Of a DNA stretch of 64,000 bases, positions 1 through 9,022 are shown in pieces. Position 1 is the first letter of the stretch. Each line of letters begins with the position of its first letter. The notes under the pieces are model-generated. The model ran no database searches, was not told the DNA's origin, and saw nothing but the letters and a program-made list of their open reading frames with translations. This DNA comes from Snuella lapsa. Its GTDB lineage: Bacteria; Bacteroidota; Bacteroidia; Flavobacteriales; Flavobacteriaceae. The stretch is taken from assembly GCF_039539345.1 (NCBI RefSeq), contig NZ_BAABCY010000006.1, positions 22,756 through 86,755 on the forward strand, in the 5' to 3' direction. The translations under genes and the position numbers were made by a program.

Positions 1-1130
1 CCGGTAGCAATGGTCAGATTTTTACATTTTGAAGACCTTCCTATATAAGGCAATCCATCCGGTGTACAAGGTCGTAAGCCACATGCCGCGGCCGCTTTTT
101 CGTCGTTAGTAATTTCGAGACCATCATAATATCTTTTAGCGGCATTCGCAATAGCATCAACACGCTTGGTGTTTATATTATGATTTATACCTGCTATTTC
201 CATCGTGCCCGCAAACCGCGTAAATCCATCCATAGGTGTTACGGCCACCTTAGCCTCGCATAAGATAGCGGGTATGGTAATATGAGTTTCTCGTGATACA
301 TTGATGCGATACCCTTTACCTGCCTGCAGCGGGATCTTAACCCCCAACTTCTTAGATATATGTGGACTCCAGCTACCGGCGGCAAGTACCACCTCATCCG
401 ACATCAGTTCTTGCTTATCGGTAATAACCTTACCTATTTTCCCTTCAGAAACTTCTACATCTGTAACCGCTTCCTTTTCCAATAGCACCACCCCTTTCGA
501 TCTCAGGTATGCCACCATCTCCGGCATGAAATGATTAGGCGTCATATGAGCATCCGACATGAAATGCACCGCACCCTTAATATTTAAACCTGTTCTGGGC
601 TCAATGGCCTTGACGTCTTCGGGAGATAAATGCTTTACTTCCAGTCCTTCTTCGATGCCTCGTTTTCCTATTTCCCATTCTTCTTCACCTACAGCATCAG
701 ACTTATAACACATTAACAAGCCTTTACGTTCGTAGTGAAACGAAAAATCACCGGAGTCCCGCATCGCTTCATACAAGTCTCTTCCCAATAGGTTAATATC
801 TTTTATAACAGGAATAGCCTTCTCCACCTTCTTCTTTGTTGCCGATCTTTTAAAAGCCAATGCCCATTTTAAAAACTCCAGGTCTAGTCGTGGTTTTACA
901 TAAAACGGACTCGACTCGTTAAACATCCATTTCAGCCCTTTGGTAATCATCCCGGGGGCTGCCAAAGGAATAAAATGACTGGGGGTAATGTAACCGGCGT
1001 TGACATAAGACGCGCCTTCGGAAAAATCGGATTTATCGATTACCGTAACCTGACAACCTTCTTTTTGCAGATAATAGGCAGTACTCAACCCGATGATACC
1101 ACCTCCTATAATAATTACACTTCTACTCAC
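1..1130 (-). CDS. FAD-dependent D-amino acid (cis-4-hydroxy-D-proline) dehydrogenase, C-terminus cut by window edge
   Basis: This reads as a DadA/DAO-family flavoprotein. It begins at a GTG two bases after the stop of the peptidase gene upstream, and residues 9-14 form the GGGIIG dinucleotide-binding loop, with the usual acidic residue closing the second strand near residue 33. About 376 residues are visible and the family is usually near 415, so only the C-terminal tail is missing. The neighbouring hydroxyproline epimerase makes cis-4-hydroxy-D-proline, so the likely reaction is its oxidation to pyrroline-4-hydroxy-2-carboxylate. That substrate is inferred from context. A D-proline or general D-amino acid dehydrogenase cannot be excluded. 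Confidence 0.85.
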   Translation of the reverse strand, partial: MSRSVIIIGGGIIGLSTAYYLQKEGCQVTVIDKSDFSEGASYVNAGYITPSHFIPLAAPGMITKGLKWMFNESSPFYVKPRLDLEFLKWALAFKRSATKKKVEKAIPVIKDINLLGRDLYEAMRDSGDFSFHYERKGLLMCYKSDAVGEEEWEIGKRGIEEGLEVKHLSPEDVKAIEPRTGLNIKGAVHFMSDAHMTPNHFMPEMVAYLRSKGVVLLEKEAVTDVEVSEGKIGKVITDKQELMSDEVVLAAGSWSPHISKKLGVKIPLQAGKGYRINVSRETHITIPAILCEAKVAVTPMDGFTRFAGTMEIAGINHNINTKRVDAIANAAKRYYDGLEITNDEKAAAACGLRPCTPDGLPYIGRSSKCKNLTIAT

Positions 1131-1132
1131 GG

Positions 1133-3376
1133 CTATTTTAATTTAAAATCCCAAATGGGCTGTTCTCCTTTTAAATGCTCTACAAAATAATTCCAACGTT
1201 TCTTCATAAAATAGTCCCTCGATATTCCCGAGTAACCATGCCGTTGGCTAGGTAAAATTAACAGATCAAATTCCTTATCGGCTTTTACCAGGGCTTCGGC
1301 TAATTTAAAGGTTGCAGATGGATTCACATTATCGTCCAGACCACCGTGAACCAAAAGCAATTTACCTTTTAAATTTTTAGCATTAGTAATATTGGATACC
1401 TCCTGATAGGTGTCATCTACCGGCCATCCCTGATACATTTCGGGCCACCAGGCCTTTTCCATTCTAAAATCATGATCGGCAGAACTAGCCACACCTACTT
1501 TATAAACCCCGGGAAAAGCCAAAAGCGCTCTTCCTGTGTCGTAACCTCCCGCTGAATGCCCAAAGATACCCACTTTATCGGTATCAATCCAGGTATGTTT
1601 TTTACCTAAATAGCCAATAGCCTTCACATGATCCTCAAGATTATTACCCATATCTTTATACGAATGATCATGAAATGCCTTTGAACGCCCCGAAGTGCCT
1701 AAACCATCTATCCGCATAACAACAAAACCCAATTCGGCCAAAGCCTGATTAGCGAAGGCCACATCGAACGATTTGGGAACTATTTGCGTATGGGGTCCGG
1801 TATAGGTATTATCTATGATCGGGTAGGACCTTGACGGATCAAAATTAGAAGGCTTCCATAACGCACCGTAAATAGTCGTCTTCCCATCCTTGGCGGTCAA
1901 CTCAAATACCTCTGGCGCTTCCCAACCTTTTGCTTTGGCTTCTTCAACATTTGCTTTTGTTAGTTCACATGCAACTTTACCAGATTTTACCGCTCTTAAA
2001 ACACTTGTTGTCGGGATATTTAATGTCGAATAATTGTCTACGAAATATTTACCATCCTTTGAAAACGACACTATGTGATGCCCAAATTCCGGCGTTAATA
2101 CCGTCAACTTTCCTTTTAAATTTACTTTATACAGTTTTTGGTGATAGGGGTTTTCTCCGGCTTCTTTCCCCGATGCTAAAAAATAAATAACCCCCTCTTG
2201 ACTATCTATAAATTCAATACTGTTTACGTAATAATCTCCATTTGTTAAAGGCCTAATGGTATTATCCTTTAGGTTTAGAGCATACAATTGTCTCCAGCCA
2301 TTGCGTTCGGAAAGAAACAGTAGCACCTCTTTTTCTTCTACCAGTTTGTACTCAAAATTATCGATATTGGTTTTACTGGTTTCTACAACCAGATCCACAT
2401 CTGTATTAGTATTTAGATCAATACGTCGGATAATTGCCTTTTGAAAACCGCGTTCCTTCCAGAAAGCATAGCATTGCCCCGGTTTATCCGACCAACGTAC
2501 ATTAACCGGATTAAAGTGTGTATTTGCAGGCAATGTTGTTTTAATTTCCTGTTTAGTTTCAATATTAAAAAAAACAGGTTTTACATCTACCAAAGTGGTA
2601 TCTCCGGGCGACCCTCTGTAGTAGCTTAGCAATTGCGGTTTATACAGGCTATCAATCGTATAATTTAGTAAATACATTTTTTCTGCATTTCTAAAATCTA
2701 CAATACTGGTAGTAAGCCATTTGGAATCATTGGACCAATTGACACTAAAATGTTTGGGACGCTCGCCATTTTCTCCTTTTATTAAATCATACCAACCATA
2801 GTAAGTGGCATACTCATAATCCTTTTTACCATCATGACTTAACTGATGGGTTTCCCCGGTATGCTTAGACCTAACATATAAATTATAATCTTTGGTATAA
2901 GCAATCCAATTACCATCTGGTGATGTACTTTCAAACGGATTCCCTTTAGCCGGCAGCCTTTCATCCTTTTGTTTTAGGTCGTAGGTATTGATATCTAAAT
3001 TGTAAATTTTACCATCCACACGAAAAGAAAATTCATGATCATTTAACTTTTCTATTTCTGATATATTAAGAGCGTTTGGATCTATCGCCTTTTTGAGGTT
3101 CTCCGTTAACACCGTTGCTAATCTGTTTTGATCGAACAGCGGTCTCACTTTATAATCTTTGAACGCAACCGTTTTGTAATACTTCCCCGCTTTACTGTAA
3201 TCTATAAACCAAAACCCGGATCCATCCTTGTACCAGTATACATTCGTTTTAAGATTAAAAGCCATATCCCAATAGTTCACAAACCTAACTGCACGTTCGT
3301 AGTCTTGCTTATCTATCTCCTGTGCCTGCAGCCTAACAACAGATGATACCAGTAAAAGCACAAGTAAATATCTCAT
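1133..3376 (-). CDS. Dipeptidyl peptidase IV-like serine peptidase (family S9), exported
   Basis: The 747-residue protein starts with a signal peptide ending near LQAQ. It then has a beta-propeller N-terminal region (DPP4_N type) and a C-terminal alpha/beta hydrolase (Peptidase_S9). The catalytic triad is visible: Ser in GHSAGGYD near residue 607, Asp in GGLDDN near 680 and His in SQRHGYS near 714. The family removes X-Pro or X-Ala dipeptides from the N-terminus of peptides in the periplasm. Lying inside a hydroxyproline operon, it plausibly feeds the pathway from proline-rich or collagen-like peptides. That role is inference. The fold and peptidase class are clear. Confidence 0.9.
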   Translation of the reverse strand: MRYLLVLLLVSSVVRLQAQEIDKQDYERAVRFVNYWDMAFNLKTNVYWYKDGSGFWFIDYSKAGKYYKTVAFKDYKVRPLFDQNRLATVLTENLKKAIDPNALNISEIEKLNDHEFSFRVDGKIYNLDINTYDLKQKDERLPAKGNPFESTSPDGNWIAYTKDYNLYVRSKHTGETHQLSHDGKKDYEYATYYGWYDLIKGENGERPKHFSVNWSNDSKWLTTSIVDFRNAEKMYLLNYTIDSLYKPQLLSYYRGSPGDTTLVDVKPVFFNIETKQEIKTTLPANTHFNPVNVRWSDKPGQCYAFWKERGFQKAIIRRIDLNTNTDVDLVVETSKTNIDNFEYKLVEEKEVLLFLSERNGWRQLYALNLKDNTIRPLTNGDYYVNSIEFIDSQEGVIYFLASGKEAGENPYHQKLYKVNLKGKLTVLTPEFGHHIVSFSKDGKYFVDNYSTLNIPTTSVLRAVKSGKVACELTKANVEEAKAKGWEAPEVFELTAKDGKTTIYGALWKPSNFDPSRSYPIIDNTYTGPHTQIVPKSFDVAFANQALAELGFVVMRIDGLGTSGRSKAFHDHSYKDMGNNLEDHVKAIGYLGKKHTWIDTDKVGIFGHSAGGYDTGRALLAFPGVYKVGVASSADHDFRMEKAWWPEMYQGWPVDDTYQEVSNITNAKNLKGKLLLVHGGLDDNVNPSATFKLAEALVKADKEFDLLILPSQRHGYSGISRDYFMKKRWNYFVEHLKGEQPIWDFKLK

Positions 3377-3405
3377 TATTTATTAATTATCAAGTTTTTA
3401 AGAAT

Positions 3406-4416
3406 CTATATTACCTGAAAACCAAACGCGTACGGATCGTCTTCAGTATCAATTGTAATGGTATTATGACCATATACTTTAGCCCATCCCTGAATACTAG
3501 GGATGATAGCTTTTTGACCTCCCACAATGGCTTCTTCTTCCACACGTCCAATAAACTTGGAGCCAATAAAACTCTCATGCACAAAAGGCTCTTCTATTTT
3601 TAATTTCCCTTGAGCATATAGCTGAGCCAGCCGTGCTGATGTCCCGGTACCACAAGGGCTCCTGTCAATAGCCTTGTCACCATAAAATACGGCATTACGT
3701 CCGGATGAACTGGGATCTATTGGGTTGCCGGTCCACAGCATGTGACTTACATCCCTGATGGTTGAATTCTCAGGATGGACAAACATATCTTTATATTTTT
3801 CGTTGATACGTTGTCTTACCACCTGCGAGTACTGGATGATTTTGGAAGCTGAAAAAGCATGAACGCCTTCAAAATGAGGTTGCGGATCTACAATCGCATA
3901 ATAATTGCCTCCATAAGATACATCGAAAGTGATCTCACCTAACTCCGGACATTCTATAGTTAATCCTTCTGCTGCGAGGTAACTTTTTACATTAATGAGC
4001 TTTACCCAATCTACCTTATTTCCCGTTTGCTGGTATTCAATTTCTACCAAACCCGCCGGGGCTTCCATTCGAATTTTACCGGGTACTTTTGGTGTTACCA
4101 AACCTTCTTCAATGGCTATGGTAATGGTTCCTATCGTACCATGACCACACATTGGCAGGCATCCCGATGTTTCTATAAATAAAATTGCAAAATCATTATT
4201 CGGATCATGCGGTGGGTACAAAATACTACCACTCATCATGTCATGACCACGGGGCTCGAACATCAATCCTTTACGAATCCAATCGTAGTCTTTTAAAAAG
4301 TGCTGCCGCTTCTCGCTCATGTTCTCTCCAACCAGCTCAGGCCCACCTTCTTTTATTACACGTACCGGATTTCCACAGGTATGTGCATCAATACAAACAA
4401 ATGTACTTTTACTCAT
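3406..4416 (-). CDS. 4-hydroxyproline 2-epimerase (proline racemase family)
   Basis: The 336-residue protein carries both catalytic cysteines of the proline racemase family: Cys90 in MCGHGTIG and Cys255 in SPCGTGTS. Having both argues for an epimerase or racemase rather than a trans-3-hydroxyproline dehydratase, which lacks the second. The enzyme would invert trans-4-hydroxy-L-proline to cis-4-hydroxy-D-proline in the cytoplasm by a two-base mechanism. The start codon overlaps the end of the upstream DUF885 gene by 8 bases, which suggests translational coupling. The flanking D-amino acid oxidase, deaminase and semialdehyde dehydrogenase make hydroxyproline a more likely substrate than proline. 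Confidence 0.9.
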   Translation of the reverse strand: MSKSTFVCIDAHTCGNPVRVIKEGGPELVGENMSEKRQHFLKDYDWIRKGLMFEPRGHDMMSGSILYPPHDPNNDFAILFIETSGCLPMCGHGTIGTITIAIEEGLVTPKVPGKIRMEAPAGLVEIEYQQTGNKVDWVKLINVKSYLAAEGLTIECPELGEITFDVSYGGNYYAIVDPQPHFEGVHAFSASKIIQYSQVVRQRINEKYKDMFVHPENSTIRDVSHMLWTGNPIDPSSSGRNAVFYGDKAIDRSPCGTGTSARLAQLYAQGKLKIEEPFVHESFIGSKFIGRVEEEAIVGGQKAIIPSIQGWAKVYGHNTITIDTEDDPYAFGFQVI

Positions 4417-6139
4417 TTTTTATTTTCTCAATATAATTGTTGACCCGCTTCTCCAGAATCGATAAGGTTACGGTTCCTTGTCCTAAAATCACTTCATGAA
4501 AGTCCCGAATGTTAAATTTTGCTCCCAGCACATTCTCGGCCTTTTTGCGTAATTCCCTAATTTTTAATTCCCCAATCTTGTACGACAATGCCTGTCCAGG
4601 CCAGGAAATATAACGATCGGTTTCGGTATTGATCTCGTGTAACGATAAGGCTGTATTGGAAGCCATATAATCCACCACCTGTTGCCTGGTCCAACCTTTA
4701 GCATGAATTCCAGTATCGACAACCAAACGGCATGCGCGCCACATTTCGTAAGTTAGTTGTCCGAATTTTTCATAGGGGGTTGTATAAAGTCCCATCTCAT
4801 CGGCCAAAAACTCAGAATAGAGTCCCCAACCTTCTCCATAAGCAGACAGGTACAGGTGTCTTCTAAAACCGGGAATACTATCACCCAGCTCGTTGTTCAA
4901 ACTCATTTGTAAGTGATGCCCTGGAACTGCTTCATGCACGGTTAATGCCGGCAAGGTATACAATGTCCTACTGGGGAGATCATAGGTATTCACCCAATAG
5001 TATCCCGGATCGGTACTGTTTTTTGATGTTCCGACATAACGCCCACTGGTGTATTTAGGAGCAATAGCATCCGGTACGGGTGCCACTCCATAAGGCTTTC
5101 TGGGCAGGGTTTTAAAAAACCTTGGCAACTGCGCATCGGCCCGTTTGGCAATATCGCGGGCAGACATTAATAATGCATTTGGCGTTTTGGCATAGAATTG
5201 GGCATCTGTCCGCAAAAACTGAAAGAAGTCCGAAAAACTACCTTTAAAATGCAATGCTTTAATTATTTTTTCCATTTCAGCCTTGATCCGCGCCACCTCT
5301 TTAAGTCCTATTTGATGGATATCCTCCGCGGTATATTCCGTACTCGTTGTATAGTAGTTAATTCTATTTTGGTAAAACGCATTCCCATTAGGTGCTTCAG
5401 ATACCCCAAGACTTGTTCGTGTTTTAGGCAAATATTCGGTTTCAAAAAAGGTTTTTATTCTTTTAAACTGAGTTGTTACAACCTTTTCTATCACATCTTT
5501 TGCAACTGCTAACACTGAATCCTTTTGCGTTTGGCTTAAATCATTCGGTAGTGCCTTAAAAGGGGAATAATAAAAACTGTCTTCATAATTAGCTACAATA
5601 TGTGTATTGTATGTAGACTCATATCCTTTAAAAATAACTCTGGGCTGAGACATTCCCTTTTTTAGACCTTCTCTTAAATTCTCAAAATGTTGATCTACAA
5701 AACTGGGAATGGCCTTTAATTTATTTAAATAGTTTTTTACCTGTAGGTAATTGGTTAGCGGCCGAACCATGTAGGTTAAATTACTATGAAACCCCGCATC
5801 CGACAATATAGGGTTTAAATAGTTCTCAAAGGTGTAAAAATCGATTTTGTCCTGCAAGACAAAAGCTAAAAGACGCATCGATATCTGCTCCGTCTCTGAT
5901 AGTTCCTTATTATCTATCTTTGACAATTCATCTAATTTAGATTTAGCAAATGTGGCTTCTGCTTTATAAAAATCTTTTGTAAAAAGACCTAACGGATATG
6001 CTGTTTCATCATATCCGTTATGACCTTGATAGCTATTAATTACTACTTTTAATTGGGCCGATGCATTTTGGGCAACAATCTTATTACTATTAAACACCAG
6101 TAATAATATCAGCAAGGGAATATATTGTAACCGATTCAT
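4409..6139 (-). CDS. DUF885-family predicted zinc peptidase, exported
   Basis: A 576-residue protein with a signal peptide (hydrophobic stretch ending NKIVAQ), followed by a mostly helical domain of the DUF885 family. Near residue 400 the segment HEAVPGHHLQ is the family's metal-binding HExxxGHH signature, and the nearby YGEGWGLYSE is the second conserved block that probably supplies a further ligand. DUF885 proteins resemble gluzincin metallopeptidases, but substrates are largely unknown. Its position between the epimerase and the dehydrogenase, next to a DPP-IV peptidase, points to cleavage of imino-acid-containing peptides. This is inference from context. Confidence 0.8.
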   Translation of the reverse strand: MNRLQYIPLLILLLVFNSNKIVAQNASAQLKVVINSYQGHNGYDETAYPLGLFTKDFYKAEATFAKSKLDELSKIDNKELSETEQISMRLLAFVLQDKIDFYTFENYLNPILSDAGFHSNLTYMVRPLTNYLQVKNYLNKLKAIPSFVDQHFENLREGLKKGMSQPRVIFKGYESTYNTHIVANYEDSFYYSPFKALPNDLSQTQKDSVLAVAKDVIEKVVTTQFKRIKTFFETEYLPKTRTSLGVSEAPNGNAFYQNRINYYTTSTEYTAEDIHQIGLKEVARIKAEMEKIIKALHFKGSFSDFFQFLRTDAQFYAKTPNALLMSARDIAKRADAQLPRFFKTLPRKPYGVAPVPDAIAPKYTSGRYVGTSKNSTDPGYYWVNTYDLPSRTLYTLPALTVHEAVPGHHLQMSLNNELGDSIPGFRRHLYLSAYGEGWGLYSEFLADEMGLYTTPYEKFGQLTYEMWRACRLVVDTGIHAKGWTRQQVVDYMASNTALSLHEINTETDRYISWPGQALSYKIGELKIRELRKKAENVLGAKFNIRDFHEVILGQGTVTLSILEKRVNNYIEKIKNE

Positions 6140-6187
6140 ATGATTCCCTAGTTATTATTATTGTTCACTACCTCTCTCTTTATAGTT

Positions 6188-7714
6188 TTAATTTTTAAGT
6201 GCATCGGGCAATAGCTCATTTGGGAACGATTGGTAGCTAACTGGTCTCACCCATCTTTTTATAGCATTGGCTCCTACAGCCGTAAATCTGGAATCAGTTG
6301 AAGCTGGATACGGCCCTCCGTGTTGCATAGATGGACAAACCTCAACACCCGTTGGCACACCGTTAAAGATAATTCTACCAACGCGGTTTTCCAAAGCATC
6401 TACCAAATCGTGCAGATTCGCATATTCCTCTTCTTCGGCAATTATGGTTCCTGTTAATTGTCCTTCTAAATTATTAATAACTTTTAACAGCTCCTCCTCG
6501 TTCTTACATTTCACGACTAACGAAAATGGCCCAAATACCTCTTGACCGGTCTTAGGGTTTGCTAAAAAATCAGCCCCCGATATGGTAGCTATTAGTGATG
6601 CTGCATAATTTGGTTCTAAATCACCTTCAACAACACCTACAATTTCCACGCCTTTTTGCGATGTTACACTTTGTCCATTCTCGACAAAACCTTGCTTGAT
6701 ATTAGGGTGTAACATACATTGCGCTTCGATAGCGATGGTTTTTTCTGCTAAATCCTGGACAAAAGCCTGTGTATTGTCTCCTTCCACCGTTAAAATTAAA
6801 CCTGGATTGGTACAAAACTGGCCTGTTCCTAAAGTAATTGAACTGGCGTAAGTATCTGCTATATCTGCATATCTTTTATCAAGAGCTTTTGAAGTAATAA
6901 TAACCGGATTTATACTTCCCATTTCTGCGAATACCGGAATAGGTTCTTCCCGTTGTGCAGCCAGATCGAACAAGGCACGACCACCGGAAATACTTCCTGT
7001 AAATCCCACCGCTTTAACTTTTGGGTGCTTTACAAGCGCTGTACCAACGGTTCTTCCTCTCCCCATAATATTAGAAAAAACACCATTGGGCATTCCAGTT
7101 TTTTCAGCAGCTTTAATAATGGCTGATGCGACTAATTCGGCCGTTCCGGAATGCATCGCATGCGCTTTTACAATGACGGGACAGCCTGCTGCCAATGCAC
7201 TGACTGTATCTCCTCCTGCCGTAGAAAAAGCCAAGGGAAAGTTACTGGCTGCAAAAACCACAACCGGTCCCAATGGAATTAAAGTTTTTCGTAAATCCTC
7301 TTTAGGCAAAGGCTGTCTATCTGGAATGGCTTCATCTATAACGTTTTCTCTCCAGTCTTCTTTCGATACCAAATCGGCAAAAGAACGCAATTGAAACACA
7401 GTTCTTCCTCGCTCACCTATAGCACGTCCTTCTGGCAAACCTGATTCCGTTGTATATGCTTCAATCAACTCCTTATCTAAAGCCAAAATCTCATCAGCAA
7501 TAGCGTTTAGAAATGCCGCCCTTTTAAATCCAGGGATCTTTCTATAAGTTTTAAATGCCTCCCAGCCAAGTGTTACTGCTTCATCTACTTCTGCTTCTGT
7601 TGCCTCAAAAAAGGGTGTTGAAGTTTCTATATTTAATTTAGGATTAATAGTATGATGGGTTACACTCCCATTTGCTGACAACTTATTTCCTATATAATTT
7701 TTCCCTGTAATCAT
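6188..7714 (-). CDS. 2-oxoglutarate semialdehyde (2,5-dioxovalerate) dehydrogenase
   Basis: A 508-residue NAD(P)-dependent aldehyde dehydrogenase. The general base Glu lies in FAEMGSINP near residue 262 and the nucleophilic Cys in GQFCTNPG near residue 302. These are the sequence forms typical of the alpha-ketoglutaric semialdehyde branch. It would oxidise 2,5-dioxopentanoate to 2-oxoglutarate, the last step of hydroxyproline catabolism. The same reaction ends pentose and sugar-acid routes, but no such genes lie next to it. A TAnnTTTG box sits 23 bases upstream, so this gene may start its own transcript with the four genes that follow it. Confidence 0.9.
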   Translation of the reverse strand: MITGKNYIGNKLSANGSVTHHTINPKLNIETSTPFFEATEAEVDEAVTLGWEAFKTYRKIPGFKRAAFLNAIADEILALDKELIEAYTTESGLPEGRAIGERGRTVFQLRSFADLVSKEDWRENVIDEAIPDRQPLPKEDLRKTLIPLGPVVVFAASNFPLAFSTAGGDTVSALAAGCPVIVKAHAMHSGTAELVASAIIKAAEKTGMPNGVFSNIMGRGRTVGTALVKHPKVKAVGFTGSISGGRALFDLAAQREEPIPVFAEMGSINPVIITSKALDKRYADIADTYASSITLGTGQFCTNPGLILTVEGDNTQAFVQDLAEKTIAIEAQCMLHPNIKQGFVENGQSVTSQKGVEIVGVVEGDLEPNYAASLIATISGADFLANPKTGQEVFGPFSLVVKCKNEEELLKVINNLEGQLTGTIIAEEEEYANLHDLVDALENRVGRIIFNGVPTGVEVCPSMQHGGPYPASTDSRFTAVGANAIKRWVRPVSYQSFPNELLPDALKN

Positions 7715-7737
7715 TCCTTATTTTTTAAATGTTTTTT

Positions 7738-7745
7738 CAAATTTA
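7738..7745 (-). promoter_or_regulatory. Candidate -7 promoter box of the semialdehyde dehydrogenase gene
   Basis: On the minus strand this reads TAAATTTG, an exact match to the Bacteroidota -7 consensus TAnnTTTG, 23 bases before the ATG. I see no good -33 TTTG at the usual spacing, so the call rests on the -7 box and its position only. Confidence 0.4.
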
Positions 7746-7874
7746 CTCGTTTGTAAGCTACTTTTTTTGATAATTAGGTATTTTTAAATAATACCTTGAA
7801 ATGAAAAACCTTTTCTCATAACCATCTCTAGAATTATGATAAACGTGTTATAATGTCTACATTATGCCTTCTGT

Positions 7875-7897
7875 AAAAATGAAGCTTTCTCATTTTT
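7875..7897 (-). terminator. Hairpin after the deaminase gene
   Basis: AAAAATGA and TCATTTTT form a perfect 8-bp stem around a 7-base loop, 15 bases beyond the stop codon of the deaminase gene. The stem is AT-rich and has no clean U-tract, so it may be a weak terminator or an attenuator that lowers transcription into the rest of the operon. Confidence 0.4.
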
Positions 7898-7912
7898 GAA
7901 TATTTGAAAAGA

Positions 7913-8869
7913 TCAACTTATTAAGTCCATAACTTCAAGTCTTTCTTTTGCCAGAATATATCTTGCACGGACATCATCAATTTGTTGTTTAGTTAATTTC
8001 TTACCAAAGGTACGCAGCCCTCCAGCAACATCATTATGATGAATTCCCATAGCAAGCTTGAGATATTCCATAAGGAGCGGCTGAGCATCCAGATACGACA
8101 GAGAATTTAAAGCCTGAGAAATTTTGTTTGCCTCAGCCCATTCTCCATTTAAAACATACTCCTGCATAGTAACACTTGCTTTTGGGAAGATAGTACCTAC
8201 ACCTGTAATCCCACCACATGCCCCAGCGAGTCCTGCATATACAGTGACTGTATCTACTCCTGCCAAAACTTTTAAATCTTTATTCTCTAACATCAGAGTT
8301 TCAATAATTGAAACATCTATAGTCGATATTTTAAGAGCAGTTACTTTAGGAAGAACAGAAAGTCTTATAAGAAGGTCAGTTGAGAGCGCATGATAACCAG
8401 CTGCATCGGGATTGTTATAAGGCATAATTGTTACGCCTACATTTTTTGCAGTTGCTTCAGAAAGTGCATAGTACTCATACATTTCTTTTTCAGAAGGAAC
8501 CGCCTTAGTTTTTGGTGGCATGATCATGACAGTATCAACTCCAACTGTTGCAAGTCCTTCAATGATTTTGGCAAGTTCTTCCTTAGTTTCTGCTGAAGCT
8601 CCGCTGATTAACGGAACATTGTATTCTTTAGCAACTTCAGAAAGGGATTTAAGTAAAGAAAGACGCTGTTTGGCACTCAGGTAGCTATTCTCTCCCAGAG
8701 TACCAGAACCAACAAGTCCGTTCATTCTGCTTCCGCCCTTTCCTTGAGTTTTTAAAATACCTGCGGCCTGTTTTTGTGTTGCATCAAGGTCAATTTCAAG
8801 AGCGCCTGATTTTGACTCTTTTAACCATGTAAACACTGCGGGCATTACACCCTTCCATTGAATACTCAT
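7913..8869 (-). CDS. DapA-family protein, likely pyrroline-4-hydroxy-2-carboxylate deaminase
   Basis: A 318-residue class I aldolase-like TIM barrel of the dihydrodipicolinate synthase family. Lys180 in TALKIST is the Schiff-base lysine and Tyr151 in MPYNNP is the conserved tyrosine. Within this family, members beside 4-hydroxyproline epimerases act as pyrroline-4-hydroxy-2-carboxylate deaminases, giving 2-oxoglutarate semialdehyde and ammonia. That reaction fits exactly between the oxidase and the aldehyde dehydrogenase here. True lysine biosynthesis is unlikely given the neighbours. It is the first gene of the minus-strand run, separated from the next by a 198-base gap with a hairpin and a promoter box. 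Confidence 0.85.
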   Translation of the reverse strand: MSIQWKGVMPAVFTWLKESKSGALEIDLDATQKQAAGILKTQGKGGSRMNGLVGSGTLGENSYLSAKQRLSLLKSLSEVAKEYNVPLISGASAETKEELAKIIEGLATVGVDTVMIMPPKTKAVPSEKEMYEYYALSEATAKNVGVTIMPYNNPDAAGYHALSTDLLIRLSVLPKVTALKISTIDVSIIETLMLENKDLKVLAGVDTVTVYAGLAGACGGITGVGTIFPKASVTMQEYVLNGEWAEANKISQALNSLSYLDAQPLLMEYLKLAMGIHHNDVAGGLRTFGKKLTKQQIDDVRARYILAKERLEVMDLIS

Positions 8870-8891
8870 AAGTTCTATTATTTATACAGTT

Positions 8892-8899
8892 CAAAATTA
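8892..8899 (-). promoter_or_regulatory. Candidate -7 promoter box of the hydroxyproline operon
   Basis: The minus strand reads TAATTTTG, matching TAnnTTTG, 22 bases before the deaminase ATG. It lies in the 153-base divergent region shared with the AraC regulator, where activation by that regulator would be expected. No convincing -33 element was found, as is common for activator-dependent promoters. Confidence 0.4.
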
Positions 8900-9022
8900 C
8901 ATACAGATGCTTATATACGCTATGTTCGTTTTATCCACAAATGATACTATATTATCCATTATGAGTTATTATATTAAATTTTAAGGATAATTTTTATATT
9001 TTTAGTTCATTAAAGATTAAAA

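Noticed and set aside
7776..7796. AGGTATT/AATACCT inverted repeat downstream of the deaminase gene
   Set aside because: Only 7 bp and AT-rich. No clear role, likely chance.
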